Position numbers and translations under genes: made by a program | Assembly (NCBI RefSeq): GCF_028737255.1 | Contig: NZ_JAQZAN010000014.1 | Location: 124,001 to 188,000 of the forward strand | Direction of reading: 5' to 3' | Source of the DNA: Actinomycetospora straminea | GTDB taxonomy: Bacteria; Actinomycetota; Actinomycetes; Mycobacteriales; Pseudonocardiaceae | DNA: 64,000 bases | Notes under the pieces: model-generated | The model's input: only the letters and a program-made list of their open reading frames with translations | What the model was told of the DNA's origin: nothing | The model's database searches: none | In this document: one piece after another, positions 1 to 7,815 of the stretch | How positions within the stretch are numbered: the first letter of the stretch is position 1 | Layout: every line of letters begins with the position of its first letter

Positions 1-53
1 CGGTGGGCGGGCGCCGGACGAGCGCACGGCGCCGTCGCGTGGAGGATGGAGGC

Positions 54-638
54 ATGAGCGAGGCACCCGGGAACCGTCCCTCCGCGCCCACCCCCGGCGA
101 CCAGGTCATGATCGTCGGCCCGGACGGGCAGCCGGTCGGCACCGTGCGGGTCCCCGACGACGGCCAGGAGCCCGAGGCGCAGGCCGTCGACGGCACCCCG
201 GCGCCGGCGGAGCGCCGCGAGGACCTCTCCGAGGCCGTCGAGGAGCCCGCGAAGGTCATGCGCATCGGCATGATGATCAAGCAGCTGCTCGAGGAGGTCC
301 GCGAGACCGACCTCGACGACGCCAGCCGCGGGCGCCTGCGCGAGATCCAGACCTCGTCGCTGCGCGAGCTCGAGTCCGCGCTCGCGCCGGAGCTGCGCGA
401 GGAGCTCGGCCGCCTCATCGAGCCGTTCTCCGCCGAGGAGGCGCCGACGGCGGGCGAGCTGCGCATCGCCCAGGCCCAGCTCGTCGGGTGGCTCGAGGGC
501 CTGTTCCACGGCATCCAGACCGCGCTCGTCGCCCAGCAGATGGCGGCGAAGGTGCAGCTCGAGCAGATGCGCCGCGGGCTGCCCGCCGGGTCCGGGGCGT
601 CCGCGGGCGGCGGTCAGGCCACCGGCCAGTACCTCTGA
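54..638 (+). CDS. bpa: Bacterial proteasome activator Bpa (PafE)
   Basis: Rv3780-type protein of 194 aa. The family forms ATP-independent dodecameric rings that cap the 20S proteasome and admit unfolded substrates. The N-terminal ~60 residues are Pro/Asp/Glu-rich and look disordered. The helical core begins at residue ~67 with KVMRIGMMIKQLLEEVR and includes AQLVGWLEGLFHGIQTAL, both near-identical to my recollection of Rv3780. The protein ends in GQYL, the family's HbYX-like tail that docks into the proteasome alpha ring. ATG at 54 is chosen because GGAGG lies just upstream; an in-frame extension to position 3 is Arg-rich and unlike the family. As in Mycobacterium, it sits beside the galactan ABC exporter and glfT1. 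Confidence 0.93.
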   Translation: MSEAPGNRPSAPTPGDQVMIVGPDGQPVGTVRVPDDGQEPEAQAVDGTPAPAERREDLSEAVEEPAKVMRIGMMIKQLLEEVRETDLDDASRGRLREIQTSSLRELESALAPELREELGRLIEPFSAEEAPTAGELRIAQAQLVGWLEGLFHGIQTALVAQQMAAKVQLEQMRRGLPAGSGASAGGGQATGQYL

Positions 639-716
639 CGGGCGCCGGGGCGAGAGGCGGCACGAGAGGCGGGCCACTGCGCGAGCCGGTCCACCGGGAC
701 CGTGCCCCCGCGCAGG

Positions 717-722
717 TACGCT
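717..722 (+). promoter_or_regulatory. -10 box TACGCT before the ABC permease
   Basis: TACGCT fits the actinobacterial TANNNT -10 consensus and lies 8 nt before the GTG at 731, so transcription would begin at or next to the start codon. There is no clear Shine-Dalgarno sequence. Part of a recurring pattern in this window; no convincing -35 is visible. Confidence 0.5.
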
Positions 723-730
723 CACGCCTC

Positions 731-1684
731 GTGGCCGTCCCCGCACTCGCGCGCCAGGACGCCGACGACTCGGCGCCCGTGGAGCACGCGCCGTCCCCGC
801 GCAGCTGGGGACGCGCGTTCGCGGACATCCGGGCCGCGATCGCCCAGCGCGAGCTCTGGGGCCACCTCGGCTGGCAGGACATCAAGCAGCGCTACCGCCG
901 CTCGGTGATCGGCCCGCTGTGGATCACGATCAGCATGGCGGTCACCGCCGCCGCGCTCGGCGGGCTCTACTCGCAGCTGTTCGGCCAGCCCATCGGCACG
1001 TTCATGCCGTACGTGACCGTCGGGTTCATGATCTGGTACTTCATCAGTGCGTGCGTGCTGGAGGGCACCGAGACCTTCATCGCCAACGAGGGCCTCATCC
1101 GGTTCCTCCCGGCGCCGCTGATGATCTACGTGTTCCGCACGGTGTGGCGCCAGATCCTCTTCTTCGCGCACAACGTCGTCGTCTACGTCGTGGTGCTCGC
1201 GATCTTCTTCCGGCAGCTCGACGAGCCCTACCGCATGGTCAACATCGTGCCGGGCACCGCGGACCTGCCCGGCGTCCTGCACCCGGGTCTGAGCTGGTGG
1301 GCGCTGCTCGCGATCCCGGCGTTCGTGCTGATCGTGATCAACGGCATGTGGGTGACGCTGCTGTTCGGCATCATCTCGGCCCGCTTCCGCGACATCCCGC
1401 CGGTGGTCGGCAGCTTCATGCAGCTGTTCTTCACGATGACGCCGATCATCTGGACCACGGACCTGCTGCGCGGCGGCGAGCCGGGCAGCATCAAGGCGAT
1501 CATCGAGCAGCTCGCGAAGCTGAACCCCTTCTACCACTTCATCGAGATCTTCCGGGCGCCGCTCGTGGGCCAGATGCAGAGCTGGACCCACTGGGCGGTC
1601 GCCGGCGGGATCACCGTCGTCGGCTGGGCGCTGGCGCTCATCGCGCTGCGCAACTACCGCTCCCGCGTCGCGTACTGGGTGTGA
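731..1684 (+). CDS. wzm: ABC-2 polysaccharide exporter, permease subunit (Rv3783/Wzm-like)
   Basis: 317-aa membrane protein, homologous by order and sequence to mycobacterial Rv3783 (RfbD). With the ATPase that follows, it is thought to move the lipid-linked galactan across the plasma membrane. The cytoplasmic N-terminus (WGHLGWQDIKQRYRRSVIGP) is typical of ABC-2 O-antigen/teichoic acid exporters, followed by about six hydrophobic segments (LWITISMAVTAAALGGLY, MIWYFISACVL, LLAIPAFVLIVINGMWVTLL and others). GTG 731 is preferred: a longer frame opening at 488 would overlap bpa by 150 nt and encode an Arg/Pro-rich stretch. The stop codon overlaps the start of the ATPase gene by 4 nt, so the two are translationally coupled. 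Confidence 0.88.
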   Translation: MAVPALARQDADDSAPVEHAPSPRSWGRAFADIRAAIAQRELWGHLGWQDIKQRYRRSVIGPLWITISMAVTAAALGGLYSQLFGQPIGTFMPYVTVGFMIWYFISACVLEGTETFIANEGLIRFLPAPLMIYVFRTVWRQILFFAHNVVVYVVVLAIFFRQLDEPYRMVNIVPGTADLPGVLHPGLSWWALLAIPAFVLIVINGMWVTLLFGIISARFRDIPPVVGSFMQLFFTMTPIIWTTDLLRGGEPGSIKAIIEQLAKLNPFYHFIEIFRAPLVGQMQSWTHWAVAGGITVVGWALALIALRNYRSRVAYWV

Positions 1685-2487
1685 GCGCCATGGTCAGCAT
1701 CGAGGTCCGCGGGGCCAGCGTCGAGTTCCCGATCTTCGACGCCAAGAACCGGTCGCTCAAGAAGTCCGTACTGGGCCGCGCGGGCGGGCGGATCAGCGCG
1801 CAGAAGGTGCCGGTGGTCGAGGCGCTGCGCGACGTCGACCTGACCCTCGGGCAGGGCGACCGCGTCGGGCTCGTCGGGCACAACGGCGCGGGCAAGTCGA
1901 CGCTGCTGCGCCTGCTCGCCGGCATCTACGAGCCGACGCGCGGGCGGGCGAGCATCCGCGGCCGCGTGGCGCCCGTCTTCGACCTCGCCGTCGGCATGGA
2001 CCCCGAGATCTCCGGCTACGAGAACATCCTCATCCGCGGCCTGTTCCTCGGCATGACCCGCCGCGAGATGGAGCGCCGCGTCGACGAGATCGCCGACTTC
2101 ACCGAGCTCGGCGACTACCTGAACATGCCGCTGCGCACCTACTCCACCGGCATGCGGGTGCGGCTCGCGCTCGGCGTGGTCACCTCGATCGACCCCGAGA
2201 TCCTCATCCTCGACGAGGGCATCGGTGCGGTCGACGCCGCGTTCCTGGAGAAGGCCCGCGACCGGCTGCGCGACCTCGTCGGACGCTCCGGGATGCTCGT
2301 GTTCGCCTCGCACTCCGACGAGTTCCTCGTCGAGCTCTGCGACACCGCGATCTGGATGGACGGCGGCGTCATCCGCGAGCAGGGCCCGCTGCGCGACGTC
2401 GTCAGCCACTACAAGGGCCGCGACGTCTTCGAGAACCTCAGCGCGGAGACCCTCGAGCGCCTCGATCGGGCGGGCAGCTCCGGGTGA
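1681..2487 (+). CDS. wzt: ABC polysaccharide exporter, ATPase subunit (Rv3781/Wzt-like)
   Basis: 268-aa nucleotide-binding subunit paired with the preceding permease. Walker A is GHNGAGKS, the signature region is YSTGMRVRLAL (the usual LSGGQ is replaced by STGM, as in Wzt/TagH-type exporters), Walker B is ILILDEGIGAVD and the switch His is in ASHSD. There is no long C-terminal carbohydrate-binding extension, so it resembles Rv3781 and TagH rather than E. coli O9a Wzt. GTG 1681 forms a GTGA overlap with the permease stop; ATG at 1690 is the alternative. Its own stop overlaps glfT1 in the same way, giving a tight three-gene unit that couples galactan initiation to export. Confidence 0.9.
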   Translation: MSAMVSIEVRGASVEFPIFDAKNRSLKKSVLGRAGGRISAQKVPVVEALRDVDLTLGQGDRVGLVGHNGAGKSTLLRLLAGIYEPTRGRASIRGRVAPVFDLAVGMDPEISGYENILIRGLFLGMTRREMERRVDEIADFTELGDYLNMPLRTYSTGMRVRLALGVVTSIDPEILILDEGIGAVDAAFLEKARDRLRDLVGRSGMLVFASHSDEFLVELCDTAIWMDGGVIREQGPLRDVVSHYKGRDVFENLSAETLERLDRAGSSG

Positions 2488-3410
2488 GCCCCGACACCGC
2501 CGACACCGCCGCCGATACCGAGACCGTCACCGCCGTCGTCGTCACCCGGCAGCGGGCGGACCTGTTGGTCGACGGCCTCGCGGTGATCGCGAAGCAGACC
2601 CGCCGGCCCGACCACCTCGTCGTCGTCGACAACGGCCCCGACGAGGAGACCCGCGCGGTCGTCGAGAGCTGCGGGCTGCCCGTCACCTACCTGCCGTCGC
2701 ACCACAACCTCGGCGGCGCCGGCGGCTACGCGCTGGGCATGCTCACCGCGCTCGCGCGCGGCACCGACTGGCTCTGGCTCGCCGACGACGACGGCCGGCC
2801 GGTCGACGAGCACGTGCTCGCGACCCTGCTCGACGTCGCGCGGCGGCGGGGGCTCGCGGAGGTCTCACCGGTGATCGCCGACATCGCCGACCCCGACCGG
2901 CTCGCGTTCCCCCTGCGCCAGGGCCTGCGCTGGATGCGCCGGCGCAGCGAGCTCGCCGCGTACGGCGACGAGGAGCTCCTGCCGGGGATCGCGCACCTGT
3001 TCAACGGCGCCCTGTTCCGCGCGTCGACCCTCGACGTCGTCGGCGTCCCCGACCTGCGGCTGTTCGTCCGGGGCGACGAGGTCGAGGTGCACCGCCGGCT
3101 GTCGCGGTCGGGCCTGCCGTACGGGACGTGCCTGACCACCGCGTACGTGCACCCCGACGGGTCGGCGGAGTTCAAGCCGATGCTCGGCGGACGCGTGCAC
3201 GCCCAGGACCCGGGAGACGCGACGAAGCGGTACTACACCTACCGCAACCGCGGCTACCTGCTCGCCCAGCCCGGGCTGCGGAAGTTCGGCGCGATCGAGC
3301 ACCTGCGCTTCGCCTGGTACTTCCTCGTCTCGCGGCGCGACCCGGCCGCGCTGCGGGAGTGGCTCGCGCTGGTCCGCCTCGGCCGCCGCGAGCGTTTCCT
3401 GCGCCGCTGA
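2484..3410 (+). CDS. glfT1: Galactofuranosyltransferase GlfT1
   Basis: 308-aa GT2 (GT-A fold) enzyme orthologous to Rv3782. GlfT1 adds the first galactofuranose residues to the decaprenyl-PP-GlcNAc-rhamnose linker on the cytoplasmic face. The donor site is visible as ADDDG (Asp101-103), preceded by VVVDNG and LGGAGGYALG, both typical of the GlfT family. A conserved HPDGSAEFKPMLGGR and YYTYRNRGYL segment near residues 220-255 matches the GlfT C-terminal signature. The GTG at 2484 overlaps the ATPase stop by 4 nt. It differs from the two GlfT2-type proteins in this window by lacking their ~200-aa N-terminal beta-rich domain. Confidence 0.9.
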   Translation: MSPDTADTAADTETVTAVVVTRQRADLLVDGLAVIAKQTRRPDHLVVVDNGPDEETRAVVESCGLPVTYLPSHHNLGGAGGYALGMLTALARGTDWLWLADDDGRPVDEHVLATLLDVARRRGLAEVSPVIADIADPDRLAFPLRQGLRWMRRRSELAAYGDEELLPGIAHLFNGALFRASTLDVVGVPDLRLFVRGDEVEVHRRLSRSGLPYGTCLTTAYVHPDGSAEFKPMLGGRVHAQDPGDATKRYYTYRNRGYLLAQPGLRKFGAIEHLRFAWYFLVSRRDPAALREWLALVRLGRRERFLRR

Positions 3411-3487
3411 GGTCCCATCCACCTCACGCATCACCCACAGGTGCCCCACGGGGAGGTCCGCCTCACGGGGGCCACCGACCCCCCGAC

Positions 3488-3493
3488 TAGCCT
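3488..3493 (+). promoter_or_regulatory. -10 box TAGCCT, leaderless promoter of Emb-1
   Basis: TAGCCT ends 6 nt before the GTG at 3500, so the transcript would start at the GTG. There is no Shine-Dalgarno sequence in the 6-nt gap, which supports leaderless translation. Confidence 0.55.
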
Positions 3494-3499
3494 CGCAGC

Positions 3500-6400
3500 G
3501 TGCTGACCTCGGAACAGACCGTCAGCCCGGGGCGCCCGGGCGCGGATGTGTCCGAGACCCCGGACGGGGGGCGTCCGACCCGGGGCCCGCGCTGGTTGCG
3601 GCTGCTCGCGGTCGGGCTGGGCCTGCTCGGCACCGGCCTGGCGCTGCTGTTCCCGTTCCTGCCGGTGGTCCAGGACACCGCGACGATCACGTGGCCCAGC
3701 GCGACCACCGGCACCCGTCCGGTCGACGCCCCGCTGGTGGCCTACCGGCCCGAGACGATGAGCATCACCGTGCCGTGCCGGGCGGTCCAGGAGCTCGACG
3801 CGCGCTCGACCGGCACGGCGACGGTCGTCTCCACGTACCCGGTGCTGTCCGACCCGGGCGCGCAGGTCGGCATGCGCCTGACCGTGGAGAACGGCCAGCT
3901 CGTCCTCAACGACCGCGGCCAGCAGATGGCCAACGCCGCGGTGCCGCCCGGCGACTGCACGGTGCGGATCGTCTCCGACGCCGGCTCCACCCTCATCGAC
4001 CTCGGCATCGGCCAGGAGATCCGGCTGCCGTTCGACGCCCGCCCGCAGGTCGTGGGGATCTACTCCGACCTCGACGACGGGCAGGACGACGTCGCCGGCG
4101 TCTCGGTGTCGATCACGCCGGACACGCGGTTCGAGACATCGCCGACGACGCTCAAGGTGCTCGCCGGCGTCCTCGCCGTGCTCGCCGTCGCGGGCGGGGT
4201 GTGGGCGCTGCACGCCCTCGACGTGCGCGCCGGCCGGCGGGCGCCGCGCCTGGCGCCGAAGGGCTGGTGGTGGCCGACCGGACGCGACCTCGTGGTCACC
4301 GCCGTGCTCGGCGTCTGGGCCGTCATCGGTAGCCAGACCTCCGACGACGGCTACATCCTCGGGATCGCGCGCGGGCGCGAGTCGGCGGGCTACATCGGCA
4401 ACTACTACCGCTGGTTCAACGTTCCCGAGGCGCCGTTCGGCTGGTTCTACGAGCTCTACGCGCAGTGGATACGCATCGACGACTCGGTGCTGTGGCTGCG
4501 CGTGCCGTCGGTGGCCATGGGGATCGTGTCCTGGCTCCTCATCAGCCGCGAGATGCTGCCGCGGCTGGGCCAGCAGGTCCGCCGGTCGAAGGCCGCGGCC
4601 TGGGCCGCGGCGATGGTCTTCCTCGCGTTCTGGCTGCCCTACAACAACGGCCTGCGTCCCGAGCCGGTCGTCGTCATCTCCGCCCTGCTCGCGTTCTGCG
4701 CGGTGGAGCGCGGGGTCGCGACGCGCCGCCTCGCCCCCGTCGCGCTCGGCCTGCTCGCGGCGGCGTTCGCGGTCGCCGCGACGCCCACGGGCTTCATCGC
4801 CGTCGCCCCGTTCCTCGCCGCGGCCCGGCCGCTGTGGAAGCTCGTCATGGAGCGGGTGCGCTTCGGCGGCTGGCTGCCCGTCCTCGCGCCGGTGACGGCG
4901 TCCGGTCTCCTCGTGCTCGTCGCGATCTACTCCGACCAGACCTGGTCCGCGGTGTGGGAGGCCACCCGCCTGCGCACGCTGCTGGGGCCGAACTGGAGCT
5001 GGTTCCAGGAGGTCGTGCGCTACCAGTCGCTGTTCGGCACGGCGGCCGACGGCTCGCTCGCGCGCCGCTTCCCCGTGCTGTTGCTGATGCTCGGCATCGC
5101 CGTGTGCATGGTCGTGCTGCTGCGCCGCGACAAGATCGCCGGGGCGGCGCTCGGGCCGTCGCAGCGCCTCATCGGGTCGTCGGTCATCGCGTTCGTCGTC
5201 CTCGCCCTGACACCGACGAAGTGGACCCACCACTTCGGCGCGTTCGCCGCCCTCGGCGCCGGCATGGCCGCGCTGACGGCGCTGGCCACCTCGTCGGACG
5301 TCCTGCGCTCGCGGCGCAACCGCATGCTGTTCCTCGCCGCCCTGTTCGCGGTGCTCGCGCTGGCGTTCACCGGCCCGAACACCTGGTGGTACACGAACAA
5401 CTGGGGCGTCCCGTTCGCCGGCGGGCCGCCGATCTGGGACGGCTGGCCCTTCGGCTACGGCCTCACCGAGCCGTGGCCGGTGTACACGCTGTGCCTCGGC
5501 GTCTCGGTGATCCTGCTGATCGTCGCGGGGATCGAGCACATCCGCGGCGTGCCGCGGCCCGACCCGCCGGCGCAGCCCGAGGAGCCGGGCAAGCCGTCGG
5601 CGGCGGCGTCCGCGATGGGCGCGGTGCTCGCCCCGCCCCGCGAGGCGCTCGGCAAGCTGCGCCGCACCCGCGGCGGCTCGACCGTCGAACGCCGGGCCCG
5701 GGCGCTTCGGGTGGGCTCGGCGCCGATCGCGCTGGTCTGCGCGGCGCTGCTCGCGTTCGAGATGGTGTCGATGACCGACGGCATCGAGGCCCAGGCCGGC
5801 AGCTTCTCCCTCGGCGGCGACGTCCTCGACCACCCCTTCGGCGGCAGCTGTGGCCTGGCCGACCGGGTGCGCGTCGAGGGCTCGACCCTCGCCGGCGTCC
5901 TGCCCGCCGCGCCCGCGCCCACCGGGCTCGCGCCGTCGGACCCCGGCGTGCTGCCGACCGTCGCCCCGCCCACCCCCACGACGGCCCCCGCCGCGGGCAC
6001 GGACGGCTCGGACGGCTCGGACGGCTCGGCGGGCAGCGACGCGACCAGCGGCACCGACGGCGGCGGCACGACGACCACCACCCCGCCCTCGACGTCCACG
6101 ACGCCCGGGGCCACCACCTCCGCCACGCCCACCCCGGCGCCGCTGCCGGCCAACACCGTGCCGGCGTCGGCGCCCGAGGCCCAGCTCGTCGAGCCCGGGC
6201 CCGCGAACTCCGGCTTCTCTCTCGCCGGCGCGAGCCCGCCGGTCGGCGGCGGCACCGGGGTGTCGGGCTACGAGTACTCGCTGCGCAACGGGCTCGCCGA
6301 CGAGGCGCTCGGGTCCTACGACGACGCGGGCACGGGCACCGGCGTCCTGCGCACCGACTGGTACTCGCTCGACGACGAGCTGCGCGCGGGCACCACGCCG

Positions 6401-7078
6401 CTCGTCCTCACCGTCGCCGGGCGGCTCAACGGCGGCAACTTCCTCACGCTGCAGTACGCCGACCGCCTGCCCGACGGCCGCGTCCGCATCCTCGGGCAGG
6501 ACCCGATCGACGACGGCCGGTTCGGCGAGCCGGGCTGGCGCGAGATCCGGCTCAACCTGGCCGCCGGCCGGGGCGCGCAGGCCGACGAGGTGCGGCTCAT
6601 CGCCCAGGACCGCGCGCTGGGTCCCGACGGCTGGCTCGCGATCGCCCCGATGCGCGGACCCCAGCTCGTGCCGCTGACCGAGATCCTCGGGCCGGAGAAC
6701 CCGGGCTACCTCGAGTGGCCGGTGCAGTTCGCGAGCCCGTGCCTGCGGCCGTTCGACGTGCGCGACGGCATCGCCGAGGTCGCGCGCTACCGCCTCATCG
6801 CCGACGCGAGCCAGCTGCGTCCCGGCGGCGTGAACTGGTCGTCGGCCAACGCCGGCGGGCCGCTCGGGTGGATCGAGGTCCTGGAGCGGCGCACCGAGCT
6901 GCCGACCTACCTCGAGGGCCAGCCCCAGCGCGACTGGGGCATCGTCGAGCGCCTCGACCCGTACACCCCGGACGCCGTGGCGCCGACCGTCATCCGCGGC
7001 CAGCGCGAGATCTCGGGGACCTACACCCCCGGGCCCATCGGCGACCCGCCGCCCGGGACGCCCTCGCCCTCGCGCTGA
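3500..7078 (+). CDS. Arabinosyltransferase, Emb family (Emb-1)
   Basis: 1192-aa GT-C glycosyltransferase (GT53, EmbA/B/C family) that transfers arabinofuranose from decaprenyl-phosphoarabinose to arabinan outside the membrane. Layout: TM1 at ~35-60, an extracytoplasmic domain, the catalytic pair Asp282-Asp283 in DDGYILGIARG, GYIGNYYRWFNVPEAPFGW, then a multi-TM core with TPTGFIAVAPF and PTKWTHHFG, and a soluble C-terminal carbohydrate-binding region with SPCLRPF. Of the five Emb proteins here it looks closest to the mycobacterial proteins. An odd ~90-residue Thr/Ser/Gly/Asp/Pro-rich linker (about residues 805-900) sits inside the C-terminal region, making it ~100 aa longer than mycobacterial Emb proteins. 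I cannot assign A, B or C by eye. Confidence 0.93.
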   Translation: MLTSEQTVSPGRPGADVSETPDGGRPTRGPRWLRLLAVGLGLLGTGLALLFPFLPVVQDTATITWPSATTGTRPVDAPLVAYRPETMSITVPCRAVQELDARSTGTATVVSTYPVLSDPGAQVGMRLTVENGQLVLNDRGQQMANAAVPPGDCTVRIVSDAGSTLIDLGIGQEIRLPFDARPQVVGIYSDLDDGQDDVAGVSVSITPDTRFETSPTTLKVLAGVLAVLAVAGGVWALHALDVRAGRRAPRLAPKGWWWPTGRDLVVTAVLGVWAVIGSQTSDDGYILGIARGRESAGYIGNYYRWFNVPEAPFGWFYELYAQWIRIDDSVLWLRVPSVAMGIVSWLLISREMLPRLGQQVRRSKAAAWAAAMVFLAFWLPYNNGLRPEPVVVISALLAFCAVERGVATRRLAPVALGLLAAAFAVAATPTGFIAVAPFLAAARPLWKLVMERVRFGGWLPVLAPVTASGLLVLVAIYSDQTWSAVWEATRLRTLLGPNWSWFQEVVRYQSLFGTAADGSLARRFPVLLLMLGIAVCMVVLLRRDKIAGAALGPSQRLIGSSVIAFVVLALTPTKWTHHFGAFAALGAGMAALTALATSSDVLRSRRNRMLFLAALFAVLALAFTGPNTWWYTNNWGVPFAGGPPIWDGWPFGYGLTEPWPVYTLCLGVSVILLIVAGIEHIRGVPRPDPPAQPEEPGKPSAAASAMGAVLAPPREALGKLRRTRGGSTVERRARALRVGSAPIALVCAALLAFEMVSMTDGIEAQAGSFSLGGDVLDHPFGGSCGLADRVRVEGSTLAGVLPAAPAPTGLAPSDPGVLPTVAPPTPTTAPAAGTDGSDGSDGSAGSDATSGTDGGGTTTTTPPSTSTTPGATTSATPTPAPLPANTVPASAPEAQLVEPGPANSGFSLAGASPPVGGGTGVSGYEYSLRNGLADEALGSYDDAGTGTGVLRTDWYSLDDELRAGTTPLVLTVAGRLNGGNFLTLQYADRLPDGRVRILGQDPIDDGRFGEPGWREIRLNLAAGRGAQADEVRLIAQDRALGPDGWLAIAPMRGPQLVPLTEILGPENPGYLEWPVQFASPCLRPFDVRDGIAEVARYRLIADASQLRPGGVNWSSANAGGPLGWIEVLERRTELPTYLEGQPQRDWGIVERLDPYTPDAVAPTVIRGQREISGTYTPGPIGDPPPGTPSPSR

Positions 7079-7124
7079 GCGACGCGCGGGGGGTTGGAGC
7101 GGGGGGTTGGCGGCGGGGGGTTTG

Positions 7125-7251
7125 GCAGCGAACGCGCTGTTCGCTGCCTCTAGGCGCGCGAACTCCCCGCTCGCGAGCGACGGAGCCTCCCCAGGCGCCG
7201 AGCGAACGGGGAGTTCCGGCGCGTAGAAGCAGCGAACCGCCCGTTCGCTGC
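7125..7251. repeat. Compound palindrome between Emb-1 and gtrA (likely bidirectional terminator)
   Basis: Two near-identical hairpins flank a third. GCAGCGAA at 7125-7132 pairs with TTCGCTGC at 7140-7147. The same arms recur at 7229-7236 and 7244-7251. Between them GAACTCCCCG (7160-7169) pairs exactly with CGGGGAGTTC (7207-7216). It lies between the convergent 3' ends of Emb-1 and gtrA, so termination is the simplest role. The repeated arms also resemble a REP-type element. A G-rich run (7087-7120) precedes it. Confidence 0.7.
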
Positions 7252-7300
7252 GGTCCGGGGACAACGCCCGGGAGAACGCTCCGGGGCCGGGCCGGGGGCG

Positions 7301-7741
7301 TCAGTCGCGGAAGATGACCGTCCGCATGACGACGAAGTTGATCGTCGTGGCGCAGGCCTGGGCGATGAACCAGGACAGGAAGCCGGCGAGGGGGCCGGGG
7401 TCGATCGACGGCGCGTCCATGACGTGCAGCACGAGCGCGGCGACGCCGACGTTGACCGCGAAGGTCGAGCCGTAGAGCACCACGAAGCCCAGGAACCGCC
7501 CCGCGCCGCCCGAGGAGGAGGCGAAGGTGAAGCGCCGGTTGAGCAGGTAGGCCGTCGTGGTGCCGAGGATGAACGACACCGCCTTGGCCAGCGGCGCCCA
7601 GGTGCTCAGCGCGAGGAGCCCGGCGTAGACGCCGAGGTCGACGGCCGCGGCGACGGCGCCGATCGCGACGAAGCGCACGATCTGGGCCTTGAGGCCGAGC
7701 GGCGCGGGTCGCTCGCCGGTGTCGGGGCCGGTCACGGTCAT
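7301..7741 (-). CDS. GtrA-family membrane protein (Rv3789-like)
   Basis: 146-aa protein with four predicted TM segments (VRFVAIGAVAAAVDLGVYAG, AKAVSFILGTTTAYLLNR, FLGFVVLYGSTFAVNVGVAA, FLSWFIAQACATTINFVVMR). GtrA proteins were first tied to flipping of lipid-linked sugars. The mycobacterial homologue Rv3789, next to dprE1, was proposed as a decaprenyl-phosphoarabinose flippase and alternatively as an anchor recruiting AftA. The motif NRRFTFAS is typical of the family. The ATG at 7741 is chosen over an upstream 31-residue Arg/Pro-rich extension because a TACCCT box sits 6 nt before it. It is transcribed divergently from Emb-2 and convergently with Emb-1. Confidence 0.87.
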   Translation of the reverse strand: MTVTGPDTGERPAPLGLKAQIVRFVAIGAVAAAVDLGVYAGLLALSTWAPLAKAVSFILGTTTAYLLNRRFTFASSSGGAGRFLGFVVLYGSTFAVNVGVAALVLHVMDAPSIDPGPLAGFLSWFIAQACATTINFVVMRTVIFRD

Positions 7742-7747
7742 GCGTCG

Positions 7748-7753
7748 AGGGTA
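7748..7753 (-). promoter_or_regulatory. -10 box TACCCT, leaderless promoter of gtrA
   Basis: On the minus strand TACCCT is followed by 6 nt and then ATG (7741-7739). It shares a 74-nt divergent control region with Emb-2. Confidence 0.55.
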
Positions 7754-7801
7754 CGAGCCCCCGCACCCCGACCTCGTCGGGGTGTCGCGCGGGCGCGTCG
7801 A

Positions 7802-7807
7802 TATCGT
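7802..7807 (+). promoter_or_regulatory. -10 box TATCGT before Emb-2
   Basis: TATCGT ends 8 nt before the ATG at 7816. No Shine-Dalgarno is visible between them, so a leaderless or near-leaderless transcript is likely. Confidence 0.5.
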
Positions 7808-7815
7808 CGACACCC

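Noticed and set aside
488-730. N-terminal extension of the ABC permease into bpa
   Set aside because: Arg/Pro-rich and overlaps bpa by 150 nt; GTG 731 gives the family N-terminus.
6000-6150. Gly-Ser-Asp repeats in Emb-1 as a separate gene or frameshift
   Set aside because: Frame and codon use continue on both sides and the flanking parts belong to one Emb C-terminal region.
3431-7264. 1277-codon minus-strand open frame across Emb-1
   Set aside because: His/Arg/Gly/Asp-rich shadow of Emb-1 in a GC-rich genome, with no motifs or hydrophobic pattern. Similar long antisense frames over Emb-2, Emb-4, GlfT2 and lysX were dropped for the same reason.
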